Positions 29,822-39,703 of a DNA stretch of 64,000 bases are shown piece after piece. The stretch's first letter is position 1, and the number at the start of each line of letters is the position of its first letter. Under the pieces are notes generated by a model. It searched no databases, had not been told where the DNA came from, and worked only from the letters and a program-made list of their open reading frames with translations. The DNA is from Trichomonas tenax (lineage: Eukaryota > Parabasalia > Trichomonadida > Trichomonadidae): positions 1 to 64,000 of the forward strand of contig JALKBU010000048.1 in assembly GCA_023091735.1 (NCBI GenBank). Direction: 5' to 3'. The translations under genes and the position numbers were made by a program.

Positions 29822-30952
29822 ATGACGTTAAAAATAATGGATCGCCGTTCTTCGACATTCAGTCCATCCAAATCGATCAGCATAAATACCGCTGCATCGA
29901 GTGGCGCCAAAACGAAGCAAATGATGCAGGAACTCCGGCAATTGCTTCAAGATAAAATGACTGAGTTCGGATTACTTCAAACAGAATGGAGTAAAAACGA
30001 AAGTGAGTTAAGGGCACAATCTGAGGAATTGGTCTCTCAACTCCACGACATTCAAAATCAATATCAACAAGAAGAAGCAGCTGAAAAAGCTCAACATCTT
30101 CAAGCGTTAAATGAAAGAACAAGAGCCCATCAAGAACAAATGGAGGAGCTCCAGGCACAGCTCGACGAGTGCCTTATGAGTACCGAAGCACCAAATGAAT
30201 TTGAAGATATCGACAATGAAATAGAAGAACTCAAGGAACAGCTTCAAGAAGCAGAGACTTTACAACAAGATCATACAGATGATGAAGAAAACAGCGAAGA
30301 TGATGAATATGATGACGCAGAACAGAGAATCGCAGAACTTGAAGCTAGACTCGAAGAAATGCAAGCAATATATGAGCAGGCGCTCAGTGATCGCGATGAG
30401 GACTCCAAGAAGGCCACACAAATGATTGAAGATATAATCACAAAATATGAAGCAATCGAAGAGCAGCACCAAAATGATCTCGCGCAGGTTATTGGAGATC
30501 TCAACAATCTCGAGAAACAGCGTGCAGACAGAGTTGCAGAACTTCAAAAGGAAGTTTCTGAAAATAAAAAGCAAATCGCTGGACATCTCAAAGCAACAGT
30601 GAAGAGAATGGCTGACATTGAGTCACAGCTCGCCAAATCGCAAAAAGACCACAACCTTACAATGCAGCAGCTTCAGGAGCAGGCGGACTCATTACGCACA
30701 CAACTCGAAGGTTTGACAGCTCGCCAAAAGCAGCAATTGAAGGAATCAACAGCCAGTGCAAAGCGATATGCAGAAGAGAAGCGCTCCTTCGTTGCAAAGC
30801 ATAAAGAACTCCAGATGCTCAACTCAGAGCTTGTTCGCGAACGTGTTGAACATCAAACATTGATGAAAGAACTCAGCAAGATGGATGACGCTGTTCTTGG
30901 ACAGCTTACAACAGGCCGCCTTTCGGGATCTCGTACATCGTCTCTTTACTAA
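29822..30952 (+). CDS. Long coiled-coil protein
   Basis: A 376-residue protein. After a Ser-rich head (RRSSTFSPSKSISINTAAS) it is almost entirely heptad coiled coil, rich in Glu, Gln, Lys and Leu, with an acidic break near the middle (DHTDDEENSEDDEYDD). The tail ends SGSRTSSLY. Likely a cytoskeletal or organelle-tether scaffold; no family can be fixed because coiled coils match by composition. A second ATG at 29837 is equally possible. Confidence 0.8.
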   Translation: MTLKIMDRRSSTFSPSKSISINTAASSGAKTKQMMQELRQLLQDKMTEFGLLQTEWSKNESELRAQSEELVSQLHDIQNQYQQEEAAEKAQHLQALNERTRAHQEQMEELQAQLDECLMSTEAPNEFEDIDNEIEELKEQLQEAETLQQDHTDDEENSEDDEYDDAEQRIAELEARLEEMQAIYEQALSDRDEDSKKATQMIEDIITKYEAIEEQHQNDLAQVIGDLNNLEKQRADRVAELQKEVSENKKQIAGHLKATVKRMADIESQLAKSQKDHNLTMQQLQEQADSLRTQLEGLTARQKQQLKESTASAKRYAEEKRSFVAKHKELQMLNSELVRERVEHQTLMKELSKMDDAVLGQLTTGRLSGSRTSSLY

Positions 30953-31079
30953 GTTCTTTATATTTGTTTTCGCATATTTTTGATGTTATTAAACAAAATT
31001 TGTTTATTAAAAAATATTTTTTAAACAAAATAAAGCAATCATGAGATTATATCATAACATAATAATCAGAGAGTTTAAA

Positions 31080-31469
31080 TTAAACTTGGGACTCTGGAAT
31101 ATTTTCTTGGCTAGATTTGTCATTAACATTATCTGTAGAAGTTGCATTTTCCTGTTCAGCATTTTTGCTGCCGTCAGCTGTAGTTATATTTTCGTTCTGA
31201 TTTTGTTCAATTTCGTTCTGATTAGAATTTTCTTCTTGATTTTTCTCGTTTTGTTGAGGCTGATTGTTATCCTGGTTCGCGAGGTTTCTAGCCTGTTGCA
31301 TTTCAATAACTTTTTGAATGGCTGGTTCCAGCGTTTGAATAAAAGCGTCTCTTGATTTTGTTTTAGTCTTCCGATTTGTTGTCATTGAGGACAAAATCTG
31401 CGACGAAGCATCGTTGTTCTCGAAATTTTTTTGATCAACTTGATAGCAAACAAAGTTCGTGAAATCCAT
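31080..31469 (-). CDS. Asn/Gln-rich disordered protein
   Basis: A 129-residue protein with a somewhat ordered N-terminal half (MDFTNFVCYQVDQ..., RDAFIQTLEPAIQKVIEMQQAR) and a disordered tail rich in Asn, Gln and Glu. The frame extends to an ATG at 31538, but TTTACGTGACA (31501-31511 on the plus strand) lies between, so 31469 is the better start. Function unknown. Confidence 0.6.
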   Translation of the reverse strand: MDFTNFVCYQVDQKNFENNDASSQILSSMTTNRKTKTKSRDAFIQTLEPAIQKVIEMQQARNLANQDNNQPQQNEKNQEENSNQNEIEQNQNENITTADGSKNAEQENATSTDNVNDKSSQENIPESQV

Positions 31470-32179
31470 AATCGAATGACATTTACAAAAGGGCAAAAAC
31501 TTTACGTGACAAATTTTCGCGTAATTTCGAGACCGCATGTTTCAGGTTAGAATTGACAATTGCGTATATGCGACAGTATCAGCATTATATCGTAGCATAA
31601 GGGGATTGCATTTATATTATTATTGGAGATATATAAATATCATTTTGATTTTTTTAAGATTCATCAGTAAATATATTGTTGTTTTTATTTCGTAGCCTGC
31701 AAAAGCCACGGGTTTGTTCTTAACTCTTGATTATCTGTTATAAACAAATAACATTGAACACTCAACATTCGAACAATGAAAAAATTTGACTTCGTCACTG
31801 TCAGAAAGAACACAATGATTTCACACGAAATCTAAGAGATTAAAGCCTGTGGATGAAATTTCAGGGCTATCCCACATACCACCAATGGGTGCTATGCTTC
31901 AGAACTTTCATGAAAATCATCCAAATATAACTAGTCAAAGTCGGAATCCATATTTTACACAGCATATTCCATAATTACATAACAAAAATAGATTTTACAC
32001 TTCATAATTTTTAAAACTTATTTGGTTTATTTTGTTATCATAATATTGAAATCAGAGCTCCAAATTTTGAATATTAGGATGTTTTGTATATGAAACTTAT
32101 GATAATTATGCAGTTCTTTTGTATTTTTCACTTTTATTATTTTCAATGAATATTTCCATTCTTGATACAAAAGTGAACC
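31470..32179. other. Intergenic with a promoter motif
   Basis: TTTACGTGACA at 31501-31511 serves the minus-strand gene. A decayed fragment at 31776-31974 is listed separately. AAAAGTGA at 32169-32176 directly precedes the broken BEACH gene. Confidence 0.4.
31776..31974 (+). pseudogene. Decayed small coding fragment
   Basis: ATG at 31776 opens MKKFDFVTVRKNTMISHEI and stops. After a one-base frame change the reading continues RLKPVDEISGLSHIPPMGAM and on to TAA at 31972-31974. Both parts are protein-like, so this looks like one short gene with a frameshift. Family not recognised. Confidence 0.35.
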
Positions 32180-35100
32180 ATTTTAGAAAAGTTACTTTTT
32201 GTAAACTTTTTCTACAAACACTTGATAATTATCGAAAATTGGGATGTTTTGATGCCCATTGAAGTATACAACGGCCAAATTCAAAATAATTTTATATCAT
32301 TTTTAAATCTCACCGAAGTTCTCGTTAAAATGTGTTTCTCTTTAGCTTCAGATTGTCCAATCAACATATTCCATCAAATTCGTGAATTAATGATGACATA
32401 TCAACCAACGGCCATTCAAAACTGTTTAACACTGTTGGAGTCATTGTACTACGCTGATAAAACAAAATTCGTTGATGGAATCGGAGCATCAATGATCAAT
32501 GAATCGATAATAGACATAGATTTAAATCATTTAATGATATCAAATGAACCACAACAGAAGCATATTGATACAAGATCTTATATCCTTAGATTTATAATAA
32601 TGCTTGTTCAACAAACTTCGTTCCATTATATTCTTCACCTTGAGTCTTTAATGGATTACACGATTGCTTTGTTGCTGGAGTATGATATGCTGAATTACGC
32701 GAAAGAATTCATGTCAAAGACGTTCAGACACGCGATACAAAAGAAGAATTTTATTAAGTTCGAGCAAATCATTGATCAGCGTTATTTATACGCTGATGAT
32801 GCGAGTATTACATGGCTTACATGAATGAAACAGTTACTTCAGAAGATGAATATAGACTCACGATTTCATTGTTTATATTTGCATGTGAAAACAACAGATT
32901 GGACTTTAATTTCTGCGGTTTCTCTTTGAGTTTCATCTGCAGTGTTTTGTATGCAAGATTGATGATGTATGATCACCTCTAATGCATCGTTTTTGCACCA
33001 CTTTTGATAACTCTTTTCAGTAACGAAATACATCATGAATTTTCTCCATTTTCATTCTTAGTAATGCCAAATCCAACAAATGAAATTGAGAACAGCTTCA
33101 TCTCAATCGAAGACAAATTGTTAAAGAATGGTTCTCTTCCTATATCAATGCAGGAAGTTTACAGCAGAATTGGTTCAGAGTTGTTTATCTTTCAATCGAA
33201 ATTATTCGAAAAAGTTAACAACGACATTGAAACTTTCAAAACTTTTCTTTCTCCTTTGTTTGCTAATTCTAAGATCTGCATCGCATCAAGGGACTTCATG
33301 AGCTTCAAAGACAGCGAAATTGTATCTTCAAATAACTCAGAAAGAAGAATGATACAAAGAAACAAACAAATTAATCTTCGCTTCATTTAAACGCGAGAAA
33401 TCATCGCCTCACTTCAGAATGTCCGCTGACACTGATTTGATCGGAAGACCATTAATCTACAAGTTTAACTTCCATTTCGACATCCACGAAGAAGCATCTA
33501 AACTAAGAGATCCAGGAAAAGAATTAAACGGCAATATTACGAGAAGCATCAAAGTTGATGGATTCATGTCTTAAGAAAAACTCGAAAGAACTTTCATTGC
33601 AAATTTCAACTGCAGGATGTTGAATGTTCAGCATATGTACACTGAAATTCTCTATGTTTCTAACGATAACATCGAATTCGAGTCAGACACTCAAATAGAT
33701 ATTATTGGTGCAACAAGTGTCCAAGCTGTTAAAATTGTGTCTTTCAGCGCATCAAAGATCACATTAATTCTCAAAAGAAGACATTTACACGCAGAAATCG
33801 GTGTTGAATTATTCACAAACTACAAATCGTACTTCTTCATATTCGAAGAGAAATTCTTCCACGAGAAATTTATACAATTAGCAGCACAATTAAATTTACC
33901 AAATTGCAGGGGAATACAAACTAAAACAGCAGCAAAATTATTCCATTCATTCCAAATCGACAGACAATGACAGAATGGAGAGATATTGAATTATGAATAT
34001 CTTTACTACTTAAACATATTCAGTGGCCGTTCTTTCCACGATCTCAGCCAATATTCAGTTTTTCCGTGGATCATTGCGGACTACAAATCGGAATCTTTGG
34101 ATTTAAACGATCCAAAGTTTTATAGAGATTTATCGAAACCTTTGGGAGCTTTGGATGAGAGACGCCTCGAAATGCTGATGGAAGCCTCCAACGAAATGGA
34201 TATAGGAGACTTCCCGTGCATTTACAGATTCCATCATTCAACGCCTGCTTACGTTATATCATATTTAATTAGACAAGAACCATATACATCACTTCACATT
34301 CCATTACAAGGTGGAAAATTCGATCTTCCAAATAGACTGTTCACAAGCATATCAAGCACATGGGATTCCGTTTCCAGAGGCAATTTAGACTTCAGAGAAT
34401 TGATTCCACAGTTTTTCTTGCACGGAGACTTTTTGCTGAACTCGAATAACGTCGATTTAGGTTTTTGCGATGATTCTCGATCATGCGTTGTTTCTGATGT
34501 CGATCTTTCTGAGTGGACTCAAGGAAGCAGCTCCGTCTATGTTTATATCAATAGAATGGCTCTCGAATCGGATTACGTCAGCGAAAACTTGAACAAATGG
34601 ATCGATTTGATTTTCGGTGTCAATCAAAAATCTCCGCAACATTTCTGTGTTTATCATCCTTTCTCATATCCCGATGTTCTCGATCAAGACTACGCTCAGA
34701 GACTTATAAGCACAATCCAGAACCACGCAGCGAACTTTGGAATCGTTCCAGATCAATTATATGTTCAACCAAGTCCACAAAAGATTCCAAAACCATCATC
34801 AATGAAATTCTACAATTTTTCGTACAACAAAACTCCATCAGAGATCGAATTTTCACAATATAAGTTTGGAGCACAGGTTTACATGTTACAGAGTGACACA
34901 AAGAATACATTAACGCTTGTTTCGAAGTCTTCAGTTGTTATTCAAGAACTCAATGAAAGTAACGAAATTAATTCTGCAACAACATTAAATTACAAACCAC
35001 TTTGTTCAGAGTTTATTCTCACAAAACTCTTCAGAGGTGACGAAATTGTCTTTTGTCCTCCTTGGTCCGTTCGCTTCGAGATATATGCACTGCGCAACAC

Positions 35101-35738
35101 TTTCTCACGAAGAAGAGGAAGCATGCTTCATGCATTTCCATTCACTTGTTGCAGCTGCAGCGAAAACACAATTGTTACAGGAAGTTCTGACTCTTCTGTT
35201 GTTGTTTGGGACAGAAGCTGTTATAAATTACTTATATCCAGCCACAATGCAGCAATCACTGCTCTCGATGTCAATGATTCGATGAATTTAATCGTTTCAG
35301 GAGATTCCGAAGGAAATGTTATTTTCTCATCAATTTCTTCATCGACATAACTTCGCTCTATAAATCTTCAAGCGTGCGTTTCATCTCTCTGCATCTCCCA
35401 GATGGATGTTATCATTGCTGTTACATCATCAAATGAAGCAGTTTCATTAAAAACATCAACAATTACTGCATTAGATTTAACAGGAAAAATATTATCGGAA
35501 TATATAATGAAAGGCTGTGTGACATTCTGCAAACAATTCGATACGAGTTACGGCTCATCTTTCTGTTTATTGAGCTTCGATTCAACGAAGCTCATTGTTG
35601 TCGATACAGTCTCTCCAAATTATCGCTGAAGGTCCAATCAATGAAGAAGTAATTTCAGATTGTTACGTCGAAGAATCTTCCATTATTTATTTAGCCACTG
35701 AGAATGTTACCATTCTCAGTGGCAAGCTATCACTATAA
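32180..35738 (+). pseudogene. Broken BEACH-WD40 protein gene (neurobeachin/LYST family)
   Basis: Six segments on one strand join into a single protein: a helical N-terminal region, a PH-like part around HEEASKLRDPG and EILYVSNDNIEFES, a full BEACH domain (NYEYLYYLNIFSGRSFHDLSQYSVFPWII, KFYRDLSKPLGALDE, FHHSTPAYVISYLIR, then NKWIDLIFG), and WD40 repeats (DSSVVVWDRS). Lesions: ATT where a start ATG would sit (32180), frameshift near 32820, TAA near 32977, frameshift near 33385, TAA at 33572, TGA at 33968-33970 exactly at the conserved BEACH Trp (normally WQNGEISN), TAA at 35348, frameshift near 35625. The rest is intact, so decay is recent. BEACH proteins act in vesicle fission and fusion. Confidence 0.85.
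35694..35723. repeat. Perfect 13-bp inverted repeat (hairpin)
   Basis: GCCACTGAGAATG and its exact reverse complement CATTCTCAGTGGC are separated by TTAC. It lies at the very 3' end of the BEACH pseudogene, in the last codons. A strong RNA hairpin would form on either strand. Confidence 0.8.
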
Positions 35739-35836
35739 TATTATTTTTAATATAGATTTATAAAATGTTATTATATTTGCGTTTGTTATAATTTTAATTT
35801 TTTAATTAGAACATAAATAAACATAAAATATTAATA

Positions 35837-38317
35837 TTAAACTTCATCCTGATCATCATCATTGATTGGCTCTTTAGCTAATGATATTTCTAGCTGAGGA
35901 GATTGAACGACACTCACTTCTTCGTTTGCATCGCTCTCTTTATCAGCAATGATTGCTTCATCATTGTTTGTTTGATTGGTCAAATTTTCTTTTTCCTTTT
36001 CAAAGTCTATATCCATCTCTCCGTGAATTTCTTCATTATCATTCTTTTGAAGATCCATTTCTTCATGGACTTTTTCATCATTGTTTTGAGTTTCATCATT
36101 CAAATCGCTTTCGACTTTGTCTTGAATTTTCTCAAGTTGAGATTTTTCCTCTTCTTTTGGTTCTTCGATTTCTTCATTTTCTGGAATATCAATTTTTCTC
36201 TTCTTGACTTCATTTGCTTCTTCAGCTTTATACGGTTTCAATATAACGATATCATCTTCATCTTGAATGATATCATCATTTATAGATTCCGTTGGTTTTG
36301 TTTCAGTAATTAGTTTTTCATTCACTGCCTTTGGTTCTTCTTTTTTGACTTCTGGCTGTTTAATTTCTTGTGATTTTGGTTCTTCTGCTTTGATTTCTTG
36401 TGGCTTTGGATCTTTGACTATTGGATTTTCGGGAATAGTTTCTTCAGGTTTTGTTTCGTTGACTTTTTCATCAGTTTGCTTTGGATCTTCCAATTTTTCT
36501 TCTTCATGCGTTGGTTCTTCAATAACTTCATCTTTAACATTTATTTCTTCGGTCTTTTCTTCTTCGTGTTTTGTTTCTTCATTCTTTTCATCAGTGTGTG
36601 TTGGTTGATCGATATTTTCGTCTTCTTCATTTTCGAACTCGCTATCGATGTTATTGATTAAGTCGTTGATGGAGCTGATGCGCTTGAAGTTTTCTTTGTT
36701 TTCATTCTCGATTTCCTCGATGTTTGGTTTAATTGGTTCTGGTGGAGATTTCTCGATGTCTCCCTTCAAATCATCGAAGTATTCATTCATTTCTGGTTCA
36801 TCATTCTTGTCTGGCGTTCCTTTGATCTTCTGGAGGATTTCATCCAACTCAGGATCTTCCTGATCATTGGCCTTATAAGTTAATTTTCCTCCTGTTGTCT
36901 CATCATCAGTTTCGAGCGATGGAACAATGAATCCGTTGTGCATCTGTATTCCGAGATCATCATCCTCTTTAACTTCGTTATCCATATCCTCATTGAAGTC
37001 TTCGTCATCGGGATCTTCAACGTTATACTTCTGAGAATCATTAAATGGAATCACGTCAGGAATCTTCTGCATAGAGTCATCATCGTTGAGTTTCTCAGTA
37101 ATTTCTTCATTACTGTTGATCTCAGCATCAGATTTCTTCGGTGGCTGACTTTCGACTTCATTTTGTGCTTCTTCTTCATTCTCTTGTTGATATTCTTCCT
37201 CTTCCTCATTTTGAGCTTCCTGAGATTCATAATCTTCTTCATAATTTGGTTCATTCGTTGATTGTCCGATGAGTTTATTGATTCTGTTGACGATTTCTTG
37301 ATCAAATTGAAGTCCTTGGGCTGAATCGAGATCAAGTAATTCGTTGATTTGCTCTTTTCTCGTTGTATCCAAATCTTCCAATGAAAGTGTGTCATCAGGA
37401 ACGAGTGGATCGACTTCTTCTATGTTTTGTCCTGTTGTAAGAGCATAAAGACGCTGCCCAGAGCTGATTTTCCGCTTCGAATTCGTCTTCTTCGGACTCA
37501 TTTTCAGCGATGGAGAAACTGTGTTGTAAAGGTTTTCACCGACATTATATTTCGGACTCTTGTGAACCTTCGGATCGTTCTGGACCTGGCGCATTGCTGG
37601 AGGAATCGGGCTGACGTTTAATGATTTATCCATTTGATTAATTTCGATCTCTTTCACTTCATCATCAGATTCATCCAAAATCACAATTTTCTGTGCTGAC
37701 TTCGCCTTCGGTTGCGATGGTGGCGTGTAAATAGGCTTTTCTTGTTGTCTTTTCGGTGGATTTTCAATAATAGGTTTTTTCGGAGGGTAATATATGTATT
37801 CAGGGATGTCTATGTCCTTAAAATATTTGCAGGATGCTTTAGGAAGCTTTCCATCAGCAACTGCGTGAATTGATTCAATAAGATTATCAACATCATCAGA
37901 ATCTGAGTCAGAAAGTATCTCATTCAACAAACTCTGGAGTTTCTCGAGCGGATCCATGCGTTGTGATCGGCTTTTAAATGAATTTGAGGAAATAACTCCA
38001 GCAGATCTTAATCGCTCATCCAAGCTGACGACGAGTTTCTGTTTCGGCACTGTAGGTGAAATTTGAAGATTTCTTGTTCTCGGCGATGAATTTAAAGATG
38101 GGGAAGATAAAGGTGAAGAATTTAGCATCGGTTTGTATTTGCTTCTGTGTATTACTTCATCAGGAAGAGTGTATTTGTCTCGAATCGACTGCGGCTTCGA
38201 ATTCCCCGATATTTCATTTTGATATTTTCTCATTGGAGAGCCGTAAACGCCGTCTCGAGAACCGGCGGTCGAACGGCTGCTGCTTGTGCCCGGTGAGAAA
38301 ACTCTCTTTGACTTCAT
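35837..38317 (-). CDS. Large acidic low-complexity protein
   Basis: An 826-residue, highly charged, mostly disordered protein. The N-terminal 200 residues are Ser/Pro/Arg-rich (SPGTSSSRSTAGSRDG..., LNSSPRTRNLQISPT) and include one helical piece (DPLEKLQSLLNEILSDSDSDD). The C-terminal 450 residues are Glu/Lys-rich with irregular EEPK/KPQEIK-type repeats. No catalytic motif is visible. It could be a scaffold or chromatin-associated protein; composition alone cannot tell. Promoter motifs TTTACACGTCA (38412-38422) and TTTATATGTCA (38431-38441) lie about 100 bp upstream. Confidence 0.8.
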   Translation of the reverse strand: MKSKRVFSPGTSSSRSTAGSRDGVYGSPMRKYQNEISGNSKPQSIRDKYTLPDEVIHRSKYKPMLNSSPLSSPSLNSSPRTRNLQISPTVPKQKLVVSLDERLRSAGVISSNSFKSRSQRMDPLEKLQSLLNEILSDSDSDDVDNLIESIHAVADGKLPKASCKYFKDIDIPEYIYYPPKKPIIENPPKRQQEKPIYTPPSQPKAKSAQKIVILDESDDEVKEIEINQMDKSLNVSPIPPAMRQVQNDPKVHKSPKYNVGENLYNTVSPSLKMSPKKTNSKRKISSGQRLYALTTGQNIEEVDPLVPDDTLSLEDLDTTRKEQINELLDLDSAQGLQFDQEIVNRINKLIGQSTNEPNYEEDYESQEAQNEEEEEYQQENEEEAQNEVESQPPKKSDAEINSNEEITEKLNDDDSMQKIPDVIPFNDSQKYNVEDPDDEDFNEDMDNEVKEDDDLGIQMHNGFIVPSLETDDETTGGKLTYKANDQEDPELDEILQKIKGTPDKNDEPEMNEYFDDLKGDIEKSPPEPIKPNIEEIENENKENFKRISSINDLINNIDSEFENEEDENIDQPTHTDEKNEETKHEEEKTEEINVKDEVIEEPTHEEEKLEDPKQTDEKVNETKPEETIPENPIVKDPKPQEIKAEEPKSQEIKQPEVKKEEPKAVNEKLITETKPTESINDDIIQDEDDIVILKPYKAEEANEVKKRKIDIPENEEIEEPKEEEKSQLEKIQDKVESDLNDETQNNDEKVHEEMDLQKNDNEEIHGEMDIDFEKEKENLTNQTNNDEAIIADKESDANEEVSVVQSPQLEISLAKEPINDDDQDEV

Positions 38318-39002
38318 TTGCTATATTTTGAATAGTTAACAATATTGAATGGAAAAGTGACAGTGATGTAAACATTTTTCTTATTTATTACAACCTTAAA
38401 TCTTTTTTAACTTTACACGTCAGATATTTTTTTATATGTCAGCAAAAGAGTTCACATCGATTTCCTGATATAAAAAAGATTCATTCATTTCAAATATGAG
38501 ACATAGGATAGAGAGTGGTTGCTTGTACTTGTTTGATGATAATTTAGATATGATATTAATCAAGCAGCTTCAGAAACTTCATTTTCAAGTTTTGGAGAAT
38601 TCGATGCAACTCATGACTAATTTAAACTTTATTCAAAGAACTCAATCACATGCACATGAAAGACAATGTCATGCATATGATATCCAATAGAGAATTCATG
38701 AAAATAGTAAGTGCATAAGTTAGTTAAGAGTCGAGAAATCCTTTTCTGACATCAATCAAAGACAATCGATTTGCTTTAGTTACATATAGGCAAATATTGT
38801 CAAATAATTGTAATGTCAATATAGGAATTGGAATATGATGAAAAAATTATAAACTTGCAATTTAGAATCAGACAAAGTTGTCGAGATTACGAAAACAGGG
38901 GGATAAAAAATAAACGAGGAGTTACCTCAATAAGTCAAATGTCATAATATAAGCGACTTTACATGTCAAAAACGGTTTGAAATCTGGCGGTAAAAAAGAT
39001 AG
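38318..39002. promoter_or_regulatory. Divergent intergenic region with motifs on both sides
   Basis: Toward the acidic-protein gene: TTTACACGTCA (38412-38422), TTTATATGTCA (38431-38441) and GTCACTTTTCC on the coding strand (38351-38361). Toward the RRM gene: TTTACATGTCAAAAACGGTTT at 38958-38978, joining the two motif types 25-45 bp from the ATG. A 64-codon plus frame at 38496-38690 is not convincing. Confidence 0.5.
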
Positions 39003-39437
39003 ATGGGAGACCAACTCGAGGACTTCAAGAGGAGACTTGAAGAGCTCAAAAAGAACAAAACCACAACAGCACAAACAGCTATAGTTCCAGAAGTCCCTCA
39101 AGCGGAAGCTGCAGCTGCACCAACCGCAGAAGCCGCTGTAGAAAAGCCAAAGAATGAGAATTCTATTTGGGTTGGAAACTTAGATTCCTCTGTTACGCAA
39201 GACAAATTAGAAAATTATTTCGTTTGCTGTGGAAAAATTAAAAAGATAACAATAAAAGGAAATCCTAAAGTCGGAAAATATGCCTACATCGAATTCGAAT
39301 CGCAGGCAGCCGCAAACTTAGCTATTGAATCATTGAACAATAACTTATTTAATGGAAAGAATCTTAAAATTAAAGCGAAAAGAGATAATATACATGGTAT
39401 GACCAGACGTCCAGGGCCACGCCGTAGCCGTCATTAA
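39003..39437 (+). CDS. PABPN1-like RRM protein
   Basis: A 144-residue RNA-binding protein. A short coiled-coil helix (EDFKRRLEELKKNK) is followed by an Ala/Glu/Pro-rich linker and one RRM: RNP2 is SIWVGNLD and RNP1 is VGKYAYIEF. The C-terminus is Arg-rich (TRRPGPRRSRH). Coiled coil plus one RRM with YFVCCGKI matches nuclear poly(A)-binding protein 2 (PABPN1), which controls poly(A) tail length. The fit is good but short; other single-RRM factors are possible. Stop within TAAATTTA. Confidence 0.88.
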   Translation: MGDQLEDFKRRLEELKKNKTTTAQTAIVPEVPQAEAAAAPTAEAAVEKPKNENSIWVGNLDSSVTQDKLENYFVCCGKIKKITIKGNPKVGKYAYIEFESQAAANLAIESLNNNLFNGKNLKIKAKRDNIHGMTRRPGPRRSRH

Positions 39438-39682
39438 ATTTATAATAAAACTTTATTTAGGTAATTTTTATTGAAATATGATTTCTTTATTTTAAGCATT
39501 TGAACATCTTTCAATTCTTTTACATAGGTGAAAGAAAATGTTTTATAGCAGTAATGATCTATCATTATCATTAATAAACCAAACAATTAATTTGATATTT
39601 CGAAAAAAAGTACGAAAATCAGCGAAATTCAGCTGCCGAAGGACCAGCATACACATATTATGCCATCAATGAAGTCATATTA

Positions 39683-39691
39683 AAAAGTGAC
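39683..39691 (+). promoter_or_regulatory. AAAAGTGAC box before the TBC gene
   Basis: AAAAGTGAC 12 bp before the ATG at 39704. The same box lies 3-20 bp before the starts at 3799, 24092, 26115 (-) and 51851. This close placement suggests the transcription start region, with very short 5' leaders as known in trichomonads (inference). Confidence 0.5.
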
Positions 39692-39703
39692 ATAAAAATC
39701 AAA

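Noticed and set aside
33968..33970. TGA read as Trp (alternative genetic code)
   Set aside because: Other genes use TGG for Trp and TGA as stop (uL22), and the same locus carries frameshifts and TAA stops, so simple decay is more likely.
35903..36313. 136-codon plus-strand hydrophobic ORF
   Set aside because: Complement of the Glu/Lys-rich gene; GAA/AAA codons read backwards give Phe/Leu/Ile.
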